Assembly: GCF_029846715.1 (NCBI RefSeq)
Contig: NZ_JARVWW010000012.1
Location: forward strand, 124,001-188,000
Reading direction: 5' to 3'
Source: Bradyrhizobium nivariense
GTDB taxonomy: Bacteria; Pseudomonadota; Alphaproteobacteria; Rhizobiales; Xanthobacteraceae
DNA: 64,000 nt
This document shows positions 53,102 through 61,690 of the stretch, one piece after another (positions within the stretch are counted from its first letter, which is position 1; each line of letters opens with the position of its first letter). The notes under the pieces were generated by a model, which saw only the letters and a program-made list of their open reading frames with translations, had not been told where the DNA came from and searched no databases. Position numbers and translations under genes: made by a program.

Positions 53102-53881
53102 GTGGACCTTAAGCTGACGAACAAGACCGCCTTGATCACCGGCGCGTCGAAAGGAATTGGACTTGCGGTGGCCGAACTCTTCGCCGCCGAGGGGTGTCAC
53201 CTGCATCTGGCCGCCCGCAACGGCGAGGCCATGCTCCAGGCCAAGCAGCAACTGGAAGCCCGCCACGGCGTGAAGATCAGGATCCATGCGCTCGACCTGT
53301 CGAGCACGGCTGCGATGGAGAAGCTCGCCGCCGAGGTCGGTGACATCGACATCCTCATCAACAATGCCGGCGATATCCCGGCCGGTTCGCTCGAGGTCCT
53401 CGATGACGCTGCGTGGCGGCGCGGCTTCGACCTCAAGGTGTTCGGCTACATCACGCTGTCGCGTCTCTATTATCCGCGCATGAAGGGCAAGGACGGCGTC
53501 ATCATCAATATCATCGGCAATTCCGGCGAGAACTGGGATGCAAGCTACATCGCAGGCTCTACCGGCAATGCCGCGCTGATGTCCTTCACCAAGGCGCTCG
53601 GCGGCAGGAGCCTCGATCACGGGGTGCGTGTCGTCGCGGTCAATCCCGGGCCGGTAGCCACCGACCGCATGCTCAAGATCATGAAACGCAAGTCGATCGA
53701 TATGCTCGGCGACGAAAGCCGCTGGGAGGAGCTGTTCGACAAATATCCCGGCAAGCGCCCAGCTACGTCGGAGGAAGTCGCCGATCTCGTCGCATTCCTG
53801 TCCTCGCCGAGATCTGGCTACATCACCGGCACCGTGGTGACGATCGACGGCGGCATCGCCGCGCGCGGCTCGGTCATCTGA
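53102..53881 (+). CDS. SDR-fold protein lacking catalytic Tyr/Lys
   Basis: 259 residues. Cofactor motif TGASKGIG (13-20) and NNAG (87-90) are normal. In the active-site helix the segment AGSTGNAALMSFTKALGG aligns with the usual xYxxxKAALxxxTrxLA so that Gly152 replaces Tyr and Asn156 replaces Lys; Tyr149 does not have a Lys four residues on. It may bind NAD(P) and act by another mechanism or be a subfamily with altered chemistry. GTG start at 53102 with GGAG upstream. First of five tightly spaced genes ending at 57718. Confidence 0.85.
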   Translation: MDLKLTNKTALITGASKGIGLAVAELFAAEGCHLHLAARNGEAMLQAKQQLEARHGVKIRIHALDLSSTAAMEKLAAEVGDIDILINNAGDIPAGSLEVLDDAAWRRGFDLKVFGYITLSRLYYPRMKGKDGVIINIIGNSGENWDASYIAGSTGNAALMSFTKALGGRSLDHGVRVVAVNPGPVATDRMLKIMKRKSIDMLGDESRWEELFDKYPGKRPATSEEVADLVAFLSSPRSGYITGTVVTIDGGIAARGSVI

Positions 53882-53888
53882 GGCGTCG

Positions 53889-55034
53889 ATGTCAGAACCT
53901 CAATCCACGGCGCTCCTCCGCAACCGCTATTTCGACGAGCTCTCGGCGACGCCGGGGCTCTACTGGCTCGGCCAGAACACCAACCACGTCGAGAGCCACC
54001 CGGCCGTGCGCGAGGCGATGCTGCGCTCGATCGAGGCCGGCGAGTTCAATGCCTATGCTCCGCCGCTCGGCTTCGAGGCGCTACGCGCCGCGATCGTCGC
54101 CGACCTCGGCACATCAGGTGCAGAGGCGCTGGTGACCGAGGGCGGCGTCAACGCGCTGGCCATGATCTGCCGTGCGCGCTGCAAGCCCGGCACGACGCTG
54201 GTGACCACCGATCCGACCTGGAAATGGCCGTGCCTGTTCGCGCGCCAGCAGGGTGCCGAGGTGATCGAGATTCCGATCTATGATCCGGCCTGCAACTACC
54301 GCCTGACGCCCGAGGCGCTGAAGGCCCATGTCGACGAGCGCACGGCGATCATCTACCTGGTCGATCCCAACAATCCGCTCGGCATTCGTTACACGCGCGA
54401 GGAGATCGAGAGCTTTGCAGCGATCGCGCGGGATTGCGGCGCGCTGCTGGTGCACGACTGCACCTACCGCGATTTTGCCGATGGGCACACGCCGGCGCTT
54501 CACGTGGCTCCGGAAGGCTCGGTCGTCTCGACCAGCTTTTCGAAATGGCTCGGCCTTGCCGGCTTGCGGATCGGCGCTCTTGTCGCCTCTCCTGATTTGT
54601 TCGAGGAGCTGGCACTGACGTCCACGAGCGTCCTCGGCGCGAGCGTCATCGCCCAGCGCGCGGCGCAGGCGGGGCTTTCCGTCAAGGCCGAATGGATGAA
54701 GAAGGTCCGCGGCATTGACCGCGCCAACAAGGCGATGATCGAGGAGGCGGTTGCCGCGATCGAAGGACTAGCGCTGCCGATCATGCCATCGCACGGAAAC
54801 TTCCTCGTGCTGGAGACCATTGCAGCCGGCATCCGTCCCGAGGCGCTGGTCGAATGCTATCGCCGGCAGGGCATCATGATCCGCCAGGGCACTTATCACA
54901 CGCAGCGTTTCGGCGACCGCTTCGTGAAGATCAGCACCTCCGTGCCTCAGTCCTGGGTCGAGAAGCTCTGCACATTGATGCCGGAGATGGTTGCGCAGGC
55001 GCGCACGCTCAACGACCTGCCGCCGCAATTCTAG
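53889..55034 (+). CDS. PLP-dependent class I/II aminotransferase
   Basis: 381 residues, fold-type I. PLP-ring stacking and phosphate segments include VTEGGVNAL (82-90), NNPLG (161-165, with the Asn that bonds the PLP O3'), HDCTYRDF (189-196, Asp for the pyridine N) and the Schiff-base Lys219 in STSFSKWLGLAGLRIG. Transfers an amino group to or from a pathway keto acid. Starts 7 bases after the SDR gene. Confidence 0.9.
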   Translation: MSEPQSTALLRNRYFDELSATPGLYWLGQNTNHVESHPAVREAMLRSIEAGEFNAYAPPLGFEALRAAIVADLGTSGAEALVTEGGVNALAMICRARCKPGTTLVTTDPTWKWPCLFARQQGAEVIEIPIYDPACNYRLTPEALKAHVDERTAIIYLVDPNNPLGIRYTREEIESFAAIARDCGALLVHDCTYRDFADGHTPALHVAPEGSVVSTSFSKWLGLAGLRIGALVASPDLFEELALTSTSVLGASVIAQRAAQAGLSVKAEWMKKVRGIDRANKAMIEEAVAAIEGLALPIMPSHGNFLVLETIAAGIRPEALVECYRRQGIMIRQGTYHTQRFGDRFVKISTSVPQSWVEKLCTLMPEMVAQARTLNDLPPQF

Positions 55035-55039
55035 GGACG

Positions 55040-55927
55040 ATGCCGATGACCATGATCACGACAAAGGATGGCGTGAAACTCTACGTGGAGGAGGCGGGCG
55101 AGGGGACACCGATCCTCTTCATCCATGAATTCGGCGGCAATCATGCAAGCTGGGAGCCACAGCTCCGCTACTTCAGCCGGCGCCACCGCTGCATCACCTA
55201 CGCAGCACGCGGCTATCCCCCGTCGGAGGTGCCGGAGAGCGTGGAGGCCTATTCGCAGGCGCTCGCCGCGGACGATGCGGTTGCCGTGCTAGACGCGCTC
55301 AAGATCGAGAAGGCGCACATCGTCGGCCTGTCGATGGGCGGCTTCTGCACAGTGCATTTCGGCCTGCGTACGCCCGAGCGCGCCATGTCGCTCACGGTGG
55401 CGGGCGCCGGCTATGGTTGCGAGAAGGCGTATGAGGAATATTTTCGCGGCGTCTCCCTTGAAGTCGCCGACAATTTCGAGAAGCAGGGCGCGAAGGAATT
55501 CTCCGAGATCTACGCCCTCGGCGCGAGCCGGGTGCAGTTCCAGAACAAGGATCCGCGTGGCTGGCAGGAATTTGCCAATCGCCTCGCCACCCATTCCGAC
55601 CGCGGAGCCGCCAATACCATGCGCGGCGTTCAGGCGCGGCGGCCGTCATTCTACGACCTCGAGGACGGCTTGAAGAAGATGATGGTGCCGACGCTGGTGA
55701 TCGTCGGCGATGAGGACGATCATTGCCTCCAGCCCGGCATCTTCCTGAAGAAGACCATTCCGGCGTGTGGACTCTCGGTGTTTCCCAAGACGGGGCACAC
55801 CCTTAATCTGGAAGAACCGGCGGCGTTCAACGCGCTGCTCGCCGAGTTCATCGCCCAGGTCGAGGCCGGATGCTGGCTGCCGCGTGATCCGCGTGCGCAG
55901 CCGGGCCAGATCATGCGCACGAAGTAG
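55040..55927 (+). CDS. alpha/beta-fold hydrolase
   Basis: 295 residues. Nucleophile elbow GLSMGG with Ser98, acid in VGDEDDHCL and His in KTGHTLNLEEP complete the triad; the oxyanion-hole motif is HEFGGNHASW. Resembles ring-cleavage product hydrolases and RutD-like proteins. Starts 5 bases after the aminotransferase stop. Three close ATGs exist (55040, 55046, 55052). Confidence 0.88.
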   Translation: MPMTMITTKDGVKLYVEEAGEGTPILFIHEFGGNHASWEPQLRYFSRRHRCITYAARGYPPSEVPESVEAYSQALAADDAVAVLDALKIEKAHIVGLSMGGFCTVHFGLRTPERAMSLTVAGAGYGCEKAYEEYFRGVSLEVADNFEKQGAKEFSEIYALGASRVQFQNKDPRGWQEFANRLATHSDRGAANTMRGVQARRPSFYDLEDGLKKMMVPTLVIVGDEDDHCLQPGIFLKKTIPACGLSVFPKTGHTLNLEEPAAFNALLAEFIAQVEAGCWLPRDPRAQPGQIMRTK

Positions 55928-55934
55928 CGGATCG

Positions 55935-57209
55935 ATGACGATCCGCCCTCTGATCGATGCCGATCGGCTCTGGACCCGTCTGATGGCGCTTGCCGAGATC
56001 GGGGCGACGCCCGCCGGCGGGGTCAACCGTCAGGCGCTGAGTGACGGCGAGATCGCCGCATGGCGCCGCGTCATCGGCTGGGCGCTCGAAGCGGGTTTGA
56101 CGGCGTCGACGGATGCCGCGGGAAACCTGTTTCTGGCGCTGGCGGGGCAAGATCGCGCCGCGCCGCCGCTCCTGCTCGGCAGTCATCTCGACAGCCAGCC
56201 GACCGGTGGCAAATTCGACGGTGCGGCCGGCGTGATGGCGGCACTCGAGGCGACGGTTTCACTGGCCGAACAAGGCGACAGGCCGGCGCGCGACGTCATC
56301 GTCGTCGCCTGGATGAACGAGGAAGGCTCGCGCTTCGCGCCGGGCATGATGGGCTCGGAGGCCTTTACGGGCGAACGTGACGTGGCGGCGATCCGCGCCG
56401 CGCGTGATGCAGACGGCGTCAGCGTTGGCGAAGCGCTCGATCGTCTCCATCAGGCTTTTCCCGATCTGCCGCACCGGCCGCTCGGCTTTGCCGTGGAGAG
56501 CTATATCGAATTGCATATCGAGCAGGGACCGCTGCTGGAGGCGGCCGCCTGCACGATCGGCGTCGTCACCGGTATCCAGGGCAAGAAGACCTTTCAGGTG
56601 GTCGTCGAGGGTGCGGAGGGACACGCAGGAACGCTGGCGCAGCAGGAGAGGCGGGATGCGCTCGCGGCCTTTGCGCGCATCGCAACCGCGCTTCATGGTG
56701 AGATCGGCACCATCGATACCGACATCAAGTTCACGATCGGGCGCCTCTCCGTGCAGCCCAACGCGCCTTCGGTGGTGCCGTCGCGCGTCAGTTTCAGCAT
56801 CGATCTGCGCCATCCGGACAATGCCGTACTTGACGCGGCGGGTGTGCGCATCACGGCGCTCTGTGGTCAGCATGCACCGCCGTGTCTGGTTACGGTGACG
56901 CCGCTGGTCGACGCGCCCTCGAACGCGTTCAATCCGCGCTTGCGCGAGCTGATCGCGCAGGCCGCACGCGACCAGGAGTTTGCGGCCATGGGCATCCTGT
57001 CGGCCGCCGGTCACGACGCGCGCCATTTGGCCAAAGTCTGTCCGGCGGCGATAATCTTCATTCCCTGCCGGGACGGTGCGAGCCATGTGGAGGACGAATG
57101 GGCAGAGCCGGCTGATGTCGCCGCCGGCGCGTCCGTCCTGGCGCAGGTGTTGCGAGAGGTTGCGTTCACCATGCCGCCCTTCGCTGCGGGGCGTGAGGAG
57201 GGAGGATGA
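55935..57209 (+). CDS. Zn-dependent hydantoinase/carbamoylase-family amidohydrolase (M20)
   Basis: 424 residues. GSHLDSQPTGGKFDGAAGV gives the family's His and bridging Asp, MNEEGSRFAPGMMGS the paired Glu residues, ELHIEQGPLLE the next metal His, and GHDARH the last. N-carbamoyl-L-amino-acid hydrolases, allantoate and ureidoglycolate amidohydrolases and beta-ureidopropionases belong here, so an N-carbamoyl or ureido intermediate is likely. The ATG at 55935 begins 7 bases after the hydrolase gene; the TGA overlaps the flavin-reductase ATG (57206-57209). Confidence 0.9.
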   Translation: MTIRPLIDADRLWTRLMALAEIGATPAGGVNRQALSDGEIAAWRRVIGWALEAGLTASTDAAGNLFLALAGQDRAAPPLLLGSHLDSQPTGGKFDGAAGVMAALEATVSLAEQGDRPARDVIVVAWMNEEGSRFAPGMMGSEAFTGERDVAAIRAARDADGVSVGEALDRLHQAFPDLPHRPLGFAVESYIELHIEQGPLLEAAACTIGVVTGIQGKKTFQVVVEGAEGHAGTLAQQERRDALAAFARIATALHGEIGTIDTDIKFTIGRLSVQPNAPSVVPSRVSFSIDLRHPDNAVLDAAGVRITALCGQHAPPCLVTVTPLVDAPSNAFNPRLRELIAQAARDQEFAAMGILSAAGHDARHLAKVCPAAIIFIPCRDGASHVEDEWAEPADVAAGASVLAQVLREVAFTMPPFAAGREEGG

Positions 57210-57718
57210 CGGAGATTGTCCGAGAGGATTATCGCGATGCGATGGCACGTCTCGGCGCCGCAGTCAGCATCGTCACGACCGATGGTCCCGCAGGTCGCGC
57301 CGGCTTCACTGCGTCCGCCGTCTGCAGTGTTACCGACGATTCGCCGACGCTCCTAGTGTGCATGAACCGCGCATCCTCGGCGTATGCAAGCGTGACGGCC
57401 AACAAAATAGTGTGCGTGAATGTGCTGTCAGCTCAGCAAGAGCCACTATCGCGGTTGTTCGGCGGCAAGGCGCCCGCCAGGGAACGGTTCGCGACGGCGG
57501 TGTGGTCGACACTCGAAACCGGTGCACCCGTTCTCGCCGACTGTGCGGTTGCCTTCGACTGCCAGATCGCGAATGTCACCACGGTCGGCACGCACGATGT
57601 ATTGTTCTGCCGCGTTGTGGCGCTGCAGACTGGTCCGACGGAGAACCTGATCTATCTTGGCCGCGCCTACCACTCTGTACGCGCGAGTCTAGAGCCGCGC
57701 CAGCAGCTTCAGACCTGA
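57206..57718 (+). CDS. flavin reductase (RutF/HpaC-like)
   Basis: 170 residues. AVSIVTTDGPAGRAGFTASAVCSVTDDSPTLLVCMNRASSAY is the FMN-binding core of the flavin_reduct family; AFDCQIANV and GRAYHSV follow. Provides FMNH2 for a partner monooxygenase, almost certainly the LLM enzyme at 46535-47839 in the opposite operon. Its 3' end overlaps the convergent M24 gene by 10 bases. Confidence 0.92.
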   Translation: MTEIVREDYRDAMARLGAAVSIVTTDGPAGRAGFTASAVCSVTDDSPTLLVCMNRASSAYASVTANKIVCVNVLSAQQEPLSRLFGGKAPARERFATAVWSTLETGAPVLADCAVAFDCQIANVTTVGTHDVLFCRVVALQTGPTENLIYLGRAYHSVRASLEPRQQLQT

Positions 57719-58830
57719 AACACTTGCCGCGGCGAGCGCGTCAGACACTCATGCCCGGTCTCAGTGACGAGCACTGTCTCGCTGATCGCGATGCCGTCGG
57801 CAGAGACGTACATGTGGAACACCATGCCTTCCTCCAGCGTCCAATCGGCCGTGGGCAGGAAGATGTGCGAGAAGTCGCTGGTGCGCGGGCTATGGAGCGG
57901 ATAGCAGCCGAGCGAATAGCCCGTGATGTTGGGGTAGTCGGGGCGCAGGCCATCGGCGAGCATGGCCTTTCGCGCCAGAGCGTCGACGCCGGCGGCGTTG
58001 GCTCCAGGCTTGATCGCCTCGAATTGCCGGTCCTGGATATCGATGAGCCGCCGGGCGAGATGCGACCGGCGCGGGTCGATTTCTCCGATCACGGCCGAGC
58101 GCATCAGGCGGGCGCTGTAGCCGTCAATATAGGGCAACAGCTCCATATGCAGGATATCGCCCTTGGCCAGCGGTTGCTTGGTCAGTCCGCCATGCAGGAA
58201 CGCGTTGCCGACACCGGCGGTAATGATCCCCGCCCGTGCGGCGTCCGCGCCTTCCTGCATGAAGACCCGATAGACGGCTGCTGCCGTGTCGCGGGCGGAT
58301 CGGCCTTCGCCGGACGCTTTCAGAGCTGCATCGATGCCGAGGTCGCCGATCCCTGCAGCGCGCCGAAGCACGGCGATCTCCCTTGGGCTCTTCCTGGCGC
58401 GGAGCTCAGCCATCACGCCGGAGAAGTCGACAAAGCGCGCGTCCAGCAGTTGCGCCGACAGACGCTTGAAGCGGGAGAGCGGCATGCAATAGGAGTCCTC
58501 GTCGAGCCCGACGCGGCCTGTCGCATAGCCAAGGTTACGGATGGTGTCGGCGAGCACCCGGATCGGGTCTTCCCAATCGGCGAAGGCAACGGAGCGCGAC
58601 AGCCACGAGCTCTCGGTGAACGGGCCAAGGTCGACGGCACGAAGTATCATGATCGGCTCGCCATCGCGCGGCAATAGGCAGGCCCGGTACATGTTCTCCG
58701 AGATCAAGAAGCCTGTGACGTAGGCGAGGAACTCGCTCTGGTCGACGATGAGGACATCGAGCTCGCGGGCGGCCATCTGCTCGCGCACGCGCTTAACGCG
58801 CGCCTCATATTCGTCGACCGGAAACAACAT
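57709..58830 (-). CDS. M24-family 'pita-bread' hydrolase without metal ligands (ectoine-hydrolase/creatinase-like)
   Basis: 373 residues: creatinase N-terminal domain (1-140) and M24 catalytic domain (145-373). The five metal ligands of aminopeptidase P are largely absent: the first Asp is Glu230 (HMEL), the second is Ala240 (GYSARLMRS) and the GHG His is replaced in ITGYSLGCY (Tyr305). The sequence GYSLG, the FHMYV segment and SETVLVTETG recall ectoine hydrolase DoeA/EutD, a metal-free M24 enzyme, better than Xaa-Pro peptidases. May open a cyclic amidine or amide. First residues MLFPVDEYEARVKRV suit this subgroup. Confidence 0.83.
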   Translation of the reverse strand: MLFPVDEYEARVKRVREQMAARELDVLIVDQSEFLAYVTGFLISENMYRACLLPRDGEPIMILRAVDLGPFTESSWLSRSVAFADWEDPIRVLADTIRNLGYATGRVGLDEDSYCMPLSRFKRLSAQLLDARFVDFSGVMAELRARKSPREIAVLRRAAGIGDLGIDAALKASGEGRSARDTAAAVYRVFMQEGADAARAGIITAGVGNAFLHGGLTKQPLAKGDILHMELLPYIDGYSARLMRSAVIGEIDPRRSHLARRLIDIQDRQFEAIKPGANAAGVDALARKAMLADGLRPDYPNITGYSLGCYPLHSPRTSDFSHIFLPTADWTLEEGMVFHMYVSADGIAISETVLVTETGHECLTRSPRQVFQV

Positions 58831-58876
58831 CGTCGTTCATCCTTCGTGGGATCAGGTGCGCGCGTTCGAGCGCCCG

Positions 58877-60097
58877 CTATCCGCAAATCTCCAAAATGGC
58901 CAGCATGTAGATGCGAATCATGTCGACGAAGTCGACGATATCGACCCGTTCATCTGGCATCGTGTTGTAGCGGCCGCCGGGGCCGCAGACGATGCCTTGC
59001 ATTCCGCCGAAATAGTGCAGATGACCGGCGTCGGTGCCGTAGAAGCAGCTCGGGGCAACGGCGCCCGTCGGCTGCTCTTCTCCGCGTACTGCGCGATAAG
59101 CGCGGTTAACGGCCTCGACGATCGGGCTCGTGCGTGCCACTTCGAATGGCGGCATGGTTGGAACGCCGGAGCGGTCCTCCGACATGATCTCAGCCTTGAG
59201 GCCGGGAAACCGTGCTTCAAGCGCGTCGAGCCCGCGGCGCATGTCGGCCAAGGCCCCGGCTTCGGACTGGCCCGGTGCGTAGCGGCCCGAGCCCTTGATC
59301 CGCACGAAATCCGCGACCTGGGGCGTGCGCCATTCGTGCAGCTCGCGGCCGAGCGCGCCATGGACGACGCCGACATGGACGCGATTGATCCGCTCATGTT
59401 CCGGCGAGAGGGCGCCCGAGAATTTCATGGCATTGAGGCGCGGAATGAGGTCGCACGCGGCCGTGATCGCATCGACCGCCTCTTCGCGCTTGGACAGATG
59501 ACGGGTATTGCCGGTCAGCTCGATGATGAACATGAAGGCCGCGGCGTGCATGGTCATGGCTTTCAGATCGGTCGGCTCCGAATTGATGAAGTAATCGGCG
59601 CGAAGCCCTTGCTCGACGAGCGAGTAGGTTCCGACGCCGCCTTGCAGCTCGCCCACCACGTAGGTGAGGATGACGTCGCCTCTGAGTTTGACACCGGCGT
59701 CGATCAGCGTCTTGACCGCGCAGAAATAGGCGGCATCGCCGGCCTTCATGTTGGAAACGCCGATGCCGTAGATGAAGGCGTCGTCGACCTTGCCTGCCCA
59801 GGGGTCGACGGTCCATCCCTCGGTCACCGGGTTGGTGTCGAGATGGCCGTTGAACATCAGGCTCTTGCCGCCGCCGCGGCCCTTCCAGCGGCCAACGGCG
59901 TTGACCCGCCCCTCACTGCCGAAGGCTGCGAGCTCGCTCTCGAGACCGATCTCGCGCATGCGGCCAGCCATGAAGGCTGCGAGCTGCTTCTCGCCGTCCG
60001 ACCTGGAGTAACTCTTGTGCTGCACCATGCGTGACAGGAGATCGAGGGCGGCGGGCACGTCGATCCCGGCGAGAAGGGCTTTGGCGTTGTGATCCAT
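58877..60097 (-). CDS. M20-family (ArgE/DapE-like) protein with altered metal site
   Basis: 406 residues with the M20 layout and a dimerisation domain at about 183-300. The HxD motif is intact (His84, Asp86 in NGHLDTNP), but other positions differ from active members: DMKxG reads Asn116-Met-Lys; the EE pair reads Glu150-Leu151; and the final His in GPG...H...E is Asn378 (RYNTMPDERV). Three ligand losses argue against a normal di-zinc site. Lies between the M24 gene (46-base gap) and a peptide-importer ATPase, so it may process an imported N-acyl or peptide compound, or act as a binding protein. Confidence 0.85.
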   Translation of the reverse strand: MDHNAKALLAGIDVPAALDLLSRMVQHKSYSRSDGEKQLAAFMAGRMREIGLESELAAFGSEGRVNAVGRWKGRGGGKSLMFNGHLDTNPVTEGWTVDPWAGKVDDAFIYGIGVSNMKAGDAAYFCAVKTLIDAGVKLRGDVILTYVVGELQGGVGTYSLVEQGLRADYFINSEPTDLKAMTMHAAAFMFIIELTGNTRHLSKREEAVDAITAACDLIPRLNAMKFSGALSPEHERINRVHVGVVHGALGRELHEWRTPQVADFVRIKGSGRYAPGQSEAGALADMRRGLDALEARFPGLKAEIMSEDRSGVPTMPPFEVARTSPIVEAVNRAYRAVRGEEQPTGAVAPSCFYGTDAGHLHYFGGMQGIVCGPGGRYNTMPDERVDIVDFVDMIRIYMLAILEICG

Positions 60098-60115
60098 GGA
60101 AGGAAATCCTTGTCG

Positions 60116-61690
60116 TCAGCCGACCGGCACGGGGGACGCAGCCATCAGTTCGCGGGTGTAGGGATGAACGTGGTGTGCATCGAAATCTTCGACGGGCAGA
60201 AGATCGACCACTTCACCCCGGCGCATCACCGCGATGCGGTGAGCGATCTGACGGATAAGGTTGAGATCGTGGGTGATGAAAAGAAAGGCGGTTCCAGTCT
60301 CCTCCCGCAGCGTCAACAGCAGTTCGATGATCTGGGCCTGCACGGAGACGTCCAGCGGCGCGGTGATCTCGTCGCAGATCACGAGTCTCGGCCGCGCGGC
60401 GAAAGCTCGCGCGATGGCGATGCGTTGCTTCTCGCCGCCTGAAAGCTGATGTGGCCAGCGGTTGGCGTAGGATGCAGGCAGGCGCACCTGGTCGAGCAGG
60501 CGGGGAATATCCGCAAGCGGGCCGCCGTAGAGCTTGAGAGGACGCGACAGGATCTCGTCGATCCTATGACGCGGATTGAGCGACGAATCCGGATGCTGGA
60601 AAATGATCTGCACGTCGCGGCGGTAAGCGGCGTTCATGTCGCGCATGCCGTGGATCTCGCGCTCGTCGAAGGAGATTGTGCCCGAGAAGCGTGCAAGCCC
60701 GGTCAACGCGCGCGCCATCGAAGACTTGCCAGAGCCGGATTCGCCGACGAGACCGAGGATCTCGCCGCCACGAACCTCAAGCCCGATCTTTTTCGTGGCC
60801 GGCGGCGGCGCGTCGCGGAACAGCCCGCCGCCGCCATATTGGACTTCGATCTCCGAGGCCGCGAGAAGGACCTGGTCACGCGGCTTGTCATGGACAAGGC
60901 GGCGTTCCGGTCTGGGCACGGCGTCCACAAGTACGCGCGTTTTGGCATGGCGCGGCGCGCGGAAGATGTCGGCCGCCGGCGCCTGTTCGACCAGGCGGCC
61001 GCGCTCCAGGACCGCGACCCGGTCGGCGACGCGCGTCACAAGTGCGAGATCGTGGGAAATATAGAGCGCGGCAACGCCTGTCTCCCGGCGCAGTCGCGCG
61101 AACAATTCGAGGATGCGCGCGCCGGTGATGACGTCGAGGGCCGTGGTCGGCTCGTCGAAGAGAATGACGTCGGGTCGGCAGCCAAAGGCGGTGGCAATGA
61201 CGACGCGTTGTTTTTCTCCGCCGGAGATTTCATGCGGATAACGCCGCATGACCGCAGCGGGATTGTTGAGATCGACGTGACCGAGCAGCTCGATCGCGAG
61301 CGAACTGGCGTCGCGCGGCTCGAGGCTCCGATGTCGTATCAGAGCTTCCGTGATTTGCGTTCCGACGGTGAGCGTCGGATTGAGCGATGTCGAGGGATCC
61401 TGAAACACCATCCCGAGACGGCGTCCTCGGATCTTGGTCAGCTCGCGCGGGCTCAGGCGCTGAAGGTCGACATCGCCCAGCTGCAGCGAGCCTGCGACTT
61501 CGCGAGCGTTGTCGGGTAGATGGCGCATCAGCGCCCACGCAAGCGAGCTCTTGCCTGACCCGGATTCGCCGACGAGGCCCAGCACCTCGCCCGGCGCGAT
61601 CTGCAGCGAGATGTCGTGCAGTACGCGCACCGGCCCGGCGGTCGTGATGTAGTCGAGCGTATAATTCTGGATCGAAAGTATGGAGGTCAC
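60116..61690 (-). CDS. fused double ABC ATPase (DppD-DppF type)
   Basis: 524 residues with two nucleotide-binding domains: Walker A GESGSGKSS at 41-49 and again near 314, each with an LSGGEKQR- or ISGGEKQR-type signature and LIxFDEPTTALD/VICDEITAPLD Walker B. The second Walker B has Ile-Thr in place of the usual Pro-Thr. Single-chain equivalents of DppD plus DppF for dipeptide, nickel or glutathione importers. The GTG at 61690 overlaps the stop of the permease gene (GTGA, 61687-61690). Confidence 0.9.
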   Translation of the reverse strand: MTSILSIQNYTLDYITTAGPVRVLHDISLQIAPGEVLGLVGESGSGKSSLAWALMRHLPDNAREVAGSLQLGDVDLQRLSPRELTKIRGRRLGMVFQDPSTSLNPTLTVGTQITEALIRHRSLEPRDASSLAIELLGHVDLNNPAAVMRRYPHEISGGEKQRVVIATAFGCRPDVILFDEPTTALDVITGARILELFARLRRETGVAALYISHDLALVTRVADRVAVLERGRLVEQAPAADIFRAPRHAKTRVLVDAVPRPERRLVHDKPRDQVLLAASEIEVQYGGGGLFRDAPPPATKKIGLEVRGGEILGLVGESGSGKSSMARALTGLARFSGTISFDEREIHGMRDMNAAYRRDVQIIFQHPDSSLNPRHRIDEILSRPLKLYGGPLADIPRLLDQVRLPASYANRWPHQLSGGEKQRIAIARAFAARPRLVICDEITAPLDVSVQAQIIELLLTLREETGTAFLFITHDLNLIRQIAHRIAVMRRGEVVDLLPVEDFDAHHVHPYTRELMAASPVPVG

